NCBI RefSeq assembly: GCF_030695085.1
Contig: NZ_JAUYTS010000084.1
Span: 1 to 64,000, forward strand
Direction of reading: 5' to 3'
From: Falsiroseomonas sp.
GTDB lineage: Bacteria; Pseudomonadota; Alphaproteobacteria; Acetobacterales; Acetobacteraceae
DNA: 64,000 nt
The notes beneath the pieces are model-generated. The model worked only from the letters and a program-made list of their open reading frames with translations, had not been told where the DNA came from and did not search any database. How positions within the stretch are numbered: position 1 is the stretch's first letter; each line of letters starts with the position of its first letter. The translations under genes were made by a program, and so were the position numbers. Below, piece by piece: positions 59,370-64,000 of the stretch.

Positions 59370-59959
59370 GGGGCCGATTCCGGCAGCGTGAACAACCCGT
59401 GCTCCGGCGCCGTCAGCGGCGGTGCCTCGCCATCCGGCAGCGGCACGCCATGCGCGTTCAGCGTCATCGAGACCATGGTGTAGTAGCCGATGAGCGCCGT
59501 CAGCTCGACCACGCCCTTCACGCCGAAGGCATCCACCGCCGCGTGATAGATCACATCCGGCACGCGGCCATGCTGTTGCAGCGTGCGGGCGAATTCATAG
59601 ACCAGGCGCTCATCCGCCTTGTCGAAGACCGGCGGGCGACCCTCGCGCATCGCATCCAGGATGGCGGGCGCGATGCCGTTCTCGGCCGCGGTGCGGGCAT
59701 GCACGAACCACTCCACCTGCGCGCTCCAGCGCCGTCCGGTGACGCAGATCGCGAGTTCCGAAAGCCGCTTCGGCAGGCTGGTGGAAAAGCGCAGCGATTC
59801 ACCCAGCGCGGACCAGCGCCCGGCGAGATCCGCATTGTGGATCGCCGCCCGCAGCGGGCCGATCACCTGGCCACGGGGGCCGGAGACCACCTTGTCCCAG
59901 ACTTCGCGCTGTGCCGCGTCCAGATCCTCGCGGCCGGGCAGGGGAATCCGAGGCTTCAT
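59366..59959 (-). CDS. Carboxymuconolactone decarboxylase family protein
   Basis: This 197-aa helical protein of the CMD/AhpD fold has LSELAICVTGRRWSAQVEWF with VHARTAAENGI, LVYEFARTLQQHG and VKGVVELTALIGYYTMVSMT. The redox CxxC of AhpD is absent, so a decarboxylase or isomerase-like role is likelier than peroxidase activity. It lies between the CoA transferase and the amidohydrolase with four-base overlaps. It fits a ring-fission-type pathway, but the true substrate is unknown. Confidence 0.85.
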   Translation of the reverse strand: MKPRIPLPGREDLDAAQREVWDKVVSGPRGQVIGPLRAAIHNADLAGRWSALGESLRFSTSLPKRLSELAICVTGRRWSAQVEWFVHARTAAENGIAPAILDAMREGRPPVFDKADERLVYEFARTLQQHGRVPDVIYHAAVDAFGVKGVVELTALIGYYTMVSMTLNAHGVPLPDGEAPPLTAPEHGLFTLPESAP

Positions 59960-61158
59960 GTCACGCCACTTTCGGCCAGGGCCGCACGCGCGGCGTCATC
60001 GAGTCCAAGTTCCGCCAGAACCTCCGCCGTGTGCTGGCCGAGCAGCGGGGGCGGGCGGTTGAATTCCAGCGGCGCATCCTGCAGGCGGATCGGGCTGACC
60101 ACCTGCTTCACGCTGCCATGCGGATGCGGCAGGTCGCGCAGCATCTGCCGGTGCACCACCTGCGGATCGGCAAACACATCCGGCACGGTGTTGATCGGCC
60201 CACAGGGCACGCCGGCCGCATCCAGCAGCGCGGTCAGCTCGCTGCGGCTGAAATCCGCGAAGCGTTCGGTCAGCAGCGGCGTCAGCAGCAATTCGTTCTT
60301 CACGCGATCGGCGTTGCGGATGAAGCGCGCATCCTCCGCCCAGTCCGGCCGCCCGATCGCCTGGCAAAGTTTCACAAACTGCCCGTCATTGCCGACCGCC
60401 AGCACGACAAAGCCATCCGCCACCGGGAACACGTCCTGCGGCTGGATGTTCGGGTGCCGGTTGCCCGCCCGCTGCGGCACACGGCCACCGACAAAATGGT
60501 TCATCGCCTGGTTGGCGAGAAAAGCCGCCTGCACGTCCAGCATGGCCAGGTCGATCGTCTCGCCCTGCCCCGTCTCCGCCCGCCGCGCCACGGCGGCCAG
60601 GATGGCGACGGTGGCGTACATGCCGGTCATCAGATCGACGATCGGCACGCCCACCTTCTGAGGCGGCGTTTCCGGCGCGCCGGTCACGCTCATCAGCCCG
60701 CCCATCGCCTGGATCATGAAGTCGTAGGCCGCCTGGTCGCGGCGCGGGCCGTCCTGGCCGAAACCGGTGATGGAACAGCAGATCAGGCTCGGCTTCAGCG
60801 TCCGCAGGCTGGCGGCATCCAGCCCGTAGCGGGCGAGCGCGCCGGCCTTGAAATTCTCCACCACGATGTCGGCGGTCTGCGCGATCTGCCGCACCACGGC
60901 CTGGCCCTCGGGCCTGGTGATGTCGATGGTGACGGAGCGCTTGCCGCGATTGACGGCCAGGAAATAGCCCGCCTCCTTGGTGGCGTTCCCCTCCGAATCC
61001 TTGAGGAAGGGCGGGCCCCAGGCGCGCGTGTCATCCCCCGCGCCGGGGCGCTCGATCTTGATGACGTCCGCGCCGAGATCGGCCAGCACCTGGGTCGCCC
61101 AGGGGGCGGCCATGATGCGGCCGAGATCCAGCACGCGCAGATGCGAAAGCGGCCCCAT
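59956..61158 (-). CDS. CaiB/BaiF family (class III) CoA transferase
   Basis: This 400-aa enzyme transfers CoA between carboxylic acids. It begins MGPLSHLRVLDLGRIMAAPW and contains VLADLGADVIKIERPGAGDD, YFLAVNRGKRSVTIDI, and the catalytic Asp region VGVPIVDLMTGMYATVAILA. GRPDWAEDARF and GVPCGPINTVPDVFADPQVV close the C-terminal part. It would activate the pathway acid to its CoA thioester for the downstream crotonase. ATG 61158 overlaps the GST stop. Confidence 0.92.
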   Translation of the reverse strand: MGPLSHLRVLDLGRIMAAPWATQVLADLGADVIKIERPGAGDDTRAWGPPFLKDSEGNATKEAGYFLAVNRGKRSVTIDITRPEGQAVVRQIAQTADIVVENFKAGALARYGLDAASLRTLKPSLICCSITGFGQDGPRRDQAAYDFMIQAMGGLMSVTGAPETPPQKVGVPIVDLMTGMYATVAILAAVARRAETGQGETIDLAMLDVQAAFLANQAMNHFVGGRVPQRAGNRHPNIQPQDVFPVADGFVVLAVGNDGQFVKLCQAIGRPDWAEDARFIRNADRVKNELLLTPLLTERFADFSRSELTALLDAAGVPCGPINTVPDVFADPQVVHRQMLRDLPHPHGSVKQVVSPIRLQDAPLEFNRPPPLLGQHTAEVLAELGLDDAARAALAESGVT

Positions 61159-61763
61159 CAGCCTTCGCCCACCGGCGTCGCCAGCATCGAGGGACGCTGC
61201 GCGAATTCGGCGTGGAAGGCCGCGAAGCGCGGGCAGGTGGCGCGCCATTCGATATCGTCGAAGCGGAAATCCAGATAGCTGCCGAGCACGCCAAGCGTGA
61301 TCTTCGCCAGCCCCATCGGGATTTCGTCGATCTCCGCCTCCACCGCCGCCAGCGCCGCCAGCGCCTTCACGGCGAAGGCATCGAGCAGTTCGGGCAGCGG
61401 GTGCGGCTTGTCCCGCTCATTCCGCCACAGGATCAGCAGGTCCAGGAAGCCGGTCGCCAGCGCGTGACGGCGCAGCTCCTGCCAGCGCGCCGGGCCCTCA
61501 GCCGGGATCAGCCGCGGGCCGGCGTGTAGCGTGTCCAGATATTCGCAGATGACGAGGCTGTCATACAGCACGCTGCCATCTTCCAGGCGCAGCGTCGGGA
61601 TCTTGCTCAGCGGGTTCTCCGCCATCAGCGCCTGGTGCGGCCTGGTCATCGCCACCGCGGTGCGGGTGGTGGTGATGCGATCGGCCAGCCCGGTCTCATG
61701 CGCGAAGACCATCACCTTGCGCACGAAGGGCGAACGCGGCGACCAGTGCAGCAGCATGGACAC
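61158..61763 (-). CDS. Glutathione S-transferase family protein
   Basis: This 201-aa protein has the thioredoxin-like N-terminal domain (HWSPRSPFVRKVMVFAHETG, NPLSKIPTLRLEDGSVLYDS) and a helical C-terminal domain. Ser/Arg at the SPxxRK position fits the GST group that uses Ser. In catabolic operons such enzymes catalyse glutathione-dependent isomerisation, as for maleylacetoacetate-like compounds. GTG 61763 is preferred because GGGGGAAAC lies eight bases before it; ATG 61757 is the alternative. It is the first gene of the operon downstream of the palindrome at 61783. Confidence 0.88.
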   Translation of the reverse strand: MSMLLHWSPRSPFVRKVMVFAHETGLADRITTTRTAVAMTRPHQALMAENPLSKIPTLRLEDGSVLYDSLVICEYLDTLHAGPRLIPAEGPARWQELRRHALATGFLDLLILWRNERDKPHPLPELLDAFAVKALAALAAVEAEIDEIPMGLAKITLGVLGSYLDFRFDDIEWRATCPRFAAFHAEFAQRPSMLATPVGEG

Positions 61764-61782
61764 AGTTGTTTCCCCCGAGAAG

Positions 61783-61808
61783 CTTTAGGTCAGTAGTATG
61801 ACCTTAAG
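61783..61808. promoter_or_regulatory. Operator-like inverted repeat upstream of the GST operon
   Basis: CTTTAGGTCA (61783-61792) and TGACCTTAAG (61799-61808) are 10-base arms with one mismatch around GTAGTA. They lie 20 bases upstream of the first gene, overlapping the likely promoter. The AGGTCA-N6-TGACCT core is a dimer-binding site, perhaps for a GntR- or LysR-type regulator that is not in the window. Confidence 0.55.
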
Positions 61809-61840
61809 CCGGTTCCGGTGCCGCCGTCTATGCCCCTCCG

Positions 61841-62794
61841 CTATTCACGCGTCGCATCATGATGCGACCGCCCGGCCTGGAAGGCGGCGATGCCATCCAC
61901 GATCATCCGCACGATATCCACCCGCGTCTCCCGCGTCAGGGATGCGTAGTGCGGCGCCACCACCAGATGCGGCGCGGCCAGCATGGCCGGGTCCGGTACG
62001 GGTTCGGAGGCGAAGACATCGGTGCCGGCGCCGCGGATCGTGCCGTCCTGCAACGCCGCCACCAGCGCCGCCTCATCCACCACGGACCCGCGGGCGATGT
62101 TGATCAGGAAGCCGGCCGGGCCGAGTTTTCCGAGGATGGCGGCATCGACGATGCCGGCAGTCTCGGCCCCGCCGGGGCAGCACATCACCAGCACGTCCGA
62201 TTGCTCGGCCAGTTGCGCGATGCCGGGCACATAGGGCCAGGGCGCGTCGGGCTTCGGCCGTGGGCCGGACCAGATCACCTTCATGCCGATGCCCTGCGCC
62301 CGCCGCGCCACCGCCGCGCCGATGCGGCCCAGGCCGAAGATGCCGCAGGTCTTGCCGAACAGCCTTGTGCCGGATTCCGCGCGGCCCTTGGCCCAGGCGC
62401 CGGAGCGCACGAAGGCATCCGCATACACAACGCGGCGGGCGATGCCATACAGCAGCGCGATGGCGTAATCCGCCGTATCCTCCGTCAGCACATCCGGCGT
62501 GTTCAGCACGGCGCAGCCCTGGGCGCGGGCAGCATCGAGGTCGATGCGGTCCAGGCCCGTGCCGGTGCTGGCCAGCAGCTTCATGCCCTGGACGCGGCCG
62601 AACATCGCCGCATCGCAGCCGGCCATGGCGCTGGTCACGCCGATGCGGAAGCCTGTCACCGGCCCCGGCGGCAGGGTCGTCAGATCCACCAGGCGGTGCC
62701 CCTCGGCCTCCAGCGCCTGCCGCAGATCGGCGGGCACCGCGGTCATCACCAGAAGGGATTCAGCCTGGCTGGCTTGCCCAGTGCTGGGTTGCAT
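61841..62794 (-). CDS. D-2-hydroxyacid dehydrogenase family protein
   Basis: This 317-aa NAD(P)-dependent enzyme reduces 2-oxo acids. The dinucleotide fold is CGIFGLGRIGAAVARRAQGI, and the catalytic triad is visible as Arg in NIARGSVVDEAALVAAL, Glu in DVFASEPVPDP and His in VVAPHYASLTRE. Length and order match the glyoxylate/hydroxypyruvate-reductase group. It lies upstream of the GST operon with the operator between, and diverges from the fumarase genes, so it may join either pathway. Confidence 0.92.
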   Translation of the reverse strand: MQPSTGQASQAESLLVMTAVPADLRQALEAEGHRLVDLTTLPPGPVTGFRIGVTSAMAGCDAAMFGRVQGMKLLASTGTGLDRIDLDAARAQGCAVLNTPDVLTEDTADYAIALLYGIARRVVYADAFVRSGAWAKGRAESGTRLFGKTCGIFGLGRIGAAVARRAQGIGMKVIWSGPRPKPDAPWPYVPGIAQLAEQSDVLVMCCPGGAETAGIVDAAILGKLGPAGFLINIARGSVVDEAALVAALQDGTIRGAGTDVFASEPVPDPAMLAAPHLVVAPHYASLTRETRVDIVRMIVDGIAAFQAGRSHHDATRE

Positions 62795-62870
62795 GGAACG
62801 GGTCCTGTCGCGCTATGATGCCGGAAAGGCCAGGATAATGACCTTTTTCGGGAAGGAAAGCCTGCCAGCC

Positions 62871-63740
62871 ATGCCGATCACCCAGCAGGCCGTGAAAACG
62901 CTGTCCGCCCAGTTGTATGACTGGTCGCTGCGCCGCGTGCCCGACGATACCAAGGACGCGCTGCGCCGCGCCCGCGCCACCGAAACCCATGAAGGCGCGC
63001 AACGCGTGCTGGAGATCATGCTGGGCTCCGCCCTGCGCGCGGAACAGACGGATCGTTTCGTCTGCTCCGATGCCGGCGTGCCGGTGTTCCGGGTGACGCT
63101 GGGGGCGAATGCGCGGTGGGAGGGCGATCTGAAGGCCGCCATCACTGAGGGCTTTGCGGAATTGGTGGCGCGCATCCAGCCGCCGCTGCTGAAGCATGTG
63201 ACCAACCCGCTGACCAATGAACGCGGCTACCAGGGCAAGGACATGCCCCTGGTAACGTGGGAGGTGGAATCCGGCGTGGACTGGATCGAGATTGCCTGCC
63301 AGCCCAAGGCGCTCGGCTCCGGCCGCTGGGCGCAGGCGGAAACCTTCAGCTTCCCCTCGCTGGCTGATATCGAGGCCTATGTGATGAAGGCGGTGATGCA
63401 GGCGGGGTCGCAGCATTGCCCGCCGGTGATCATTGGCGTCGGCATCGGCGGCAGCTTCGACGTGGCGGCCAAGATCGCCAGCAAGGCCACCTACCGCGCC
63501 ATCGGCACGGTGAATCCGGAGCCGGTGCTGGCGGCGATGGAGGAAAGGCTGCTGCGCGCGGTGAACGCCACCGGCTTCGGCCCGATGGGCACCGGCGGCG
63601 ACACCACGGCGCTGGCCGTGCATGTCGATTACAGCGCGGGGCATGGCTATACGCCCGTCGCGGTCTGCTTCAACTGCTGGATCAACCGCCGCACCCGCGC
63701 GCGCATCCATGCGGACGGCACCGTGGAACGCATGGAATGA
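62871..63740 (+). CDS. Class I fumarase/L-tartrate dehydratase alpha subunit
   Basis: This 289-aa iron-sulfur hydro-lyase subunit contains three Cys suited to ligate the 4Fe-4S cluster: FVCSDAGVPVFRV, GSQHCPPVIIGVGIGGSFDV and AVCFNCWINRRTR. It also has PLTNERGYQGKDMPLVTWEV and NATGFGPMGTGGDTTALAVH. It catalyses reversible hydration of a dicarboxylate (fumarate to malate, or dehydration of tartrate). ATG 62871 is preferred for GGAAGGAAAG upstream; ATG 62838 is an alternative. The beta subunit follows after 17 bases. Confidence 0.92.
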   Translation: MPITQQAVKTLSAQLYDWSLRRVPDDTKDALRRARATETHEGAQRVLEIMLGSALRAEQTDRFVCSDAGVPVFRVTLGANARWEGDLKAAITEGFAELVARIQPPLLKHVTNPLTNERGYQGKDMPLVTWEVESGVDWIEIACQPKALGSGRWAQAETFSFPSLADIEAYVMKAVMQAGSQHCPPVIIGVGIGGSFDVAAKIASKATYRAIGTVNPEPVLAAMEERLLRAVNATGFGPMGTGGDTTALAVHVDYSAGHGYTPVAVCFNCWINRRTRARIHADGTVERME

Positions 63741-63757
63741 AAACCGGAGCGGATGGA

Positions 63758-64000
63758 ATGAACGAATACCGCCGCATCCGCATGCCGATGACGCGGGAGG
63801 ATGCCCGCAGCCTGCGCGCAGGCGACATGATCCTGCTGGACGGCGAGATCACCATCACCGCCGGCCTGCCGACGCATCACCGCATCCTGGCCTGCGCGGA
63901 GGAGGGTCGCGACCCGCCCATCGATATCCGCAACGGGTCCCTGCTGCATCTCGGCAGCTACAGCCAGGACACGGCGGATGGCGGGCTGGAGGTGCTGTAC
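63758..64000 (+). CDS. Class I fumarase/L-tartrate dehydratase beta subunit (partial)
   Basis: The first 81 residues are visible before the right edge: MNEYRRIRMPMTREDARSLR, then AGDMILLDGEITITAGLPTH and HRILACAEEGRDPPIDIRNG. These match the beta-subunit start, in which GDMILLDGEI and AGLPTHHR are conserved and the Arg/His contribute to substrate binding. It follows the alpha subunit closely; a short repeat of ATGGAATGAA spans the junction. The gene is truncated by the window, not broken. Confidence 0.9.
   Translation, partial: MNEYRRIRMPMTREDARSLRAGDMILLDGEITITAGLPTHHRILACAEEGRDPPIDIRNGSLLHLGSYSQDTADGGLEVLY

Overview
The window comes from a GC-rich alphaproteobacterium, most likely an Acetobacteraceae member of the Roseomonas type. 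The evidence is the very high GC at third codon positions, the rpsT-dnaA / enoyl-CoA hydratase / mutM <> ubiE neighbourhood, the many Bug/TctC periplasmic receptors, and a PEP-CTERM protein whose tail reads VPVPAPASFALFGAG. No rRNA, tRNA, CRISPR array or intact insertion sequence was seen.

Layout. 0-10.4 kb is an exopolysaccharide/cell-surface region: a secreted beta-helix protein, a GT2 glycosyltransferase, a GT4-polysaccharide deacetylase fusion, a YdcF-like protein, a BioF2/FemAB-type acyltransferase and two GT4 enzymes. It is read from two near-identical RpoN (sigma-54) type promoters, at 3340 and 6706. 10.9-15.0 kb is one giant secreted RTX-type protein with a glycan-lyase-like head and a fibre of 47-residue repeats. 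15.6-19.0 kb holds an XRE regulator and a hybrid kinase that carries its own receiver and LuxR output domains. 19.8-22.4 kb is an endonuclease-like/phospholipase D pair resembling ybhP-clsB. 22.4-28 kb is a soxBDAG sarcosine oxidase operon with a phosphopantetheinyl transferase at its end. 28-31.5 kb is putA with a divergent Lrp-type regulator.

31.5-41.5 kb is catabolic: a tripartite tricarboxylate transporter, two paralogous FAD oxidoreductases, a shikimate-dehydrogenase-like protein, an IclR regulator and two sugar-isomerase-like TIM barrels. It probably serves an alicyclic or sugar-derived acid. 41.5-47.4 kb has xth, a fumarylacetoacetase-family hydrolase, an aldose epimerase, a ketopantoate reductase-like enzyme, and an ECF sigma/anti-sigma pair beside a DUF4394 protein. 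47.4-52.8 kb is housekeeping: dnaA, rpsT, enoyl-CoA hydratase, mutM, ubiE and a thioesterase.

53-64 kb has the PEP-CTERM protein, which carries a third consensus RpoN site. It is followed by a TctC/enolase-superfamily pair and a seven-gene operon (GST, CoA transferase, carboxymuconolactone decarboxylase-like, amidohydrolase, two TctC, enoyl-CoA hydratase). The window ends with a D-2-hydroxyacid dehydrogenase and a two-subunit class I fumarase/tartrate dehydratase cut by the right edge.

The strongest unifying idea is that the exopolysaccharide genes and the PEP-CTERM protein 45 kb away form one RpoN regulon, as expected for an exosortase-linked matrix system. The exosortase, rpoN and its activator are not in the window.
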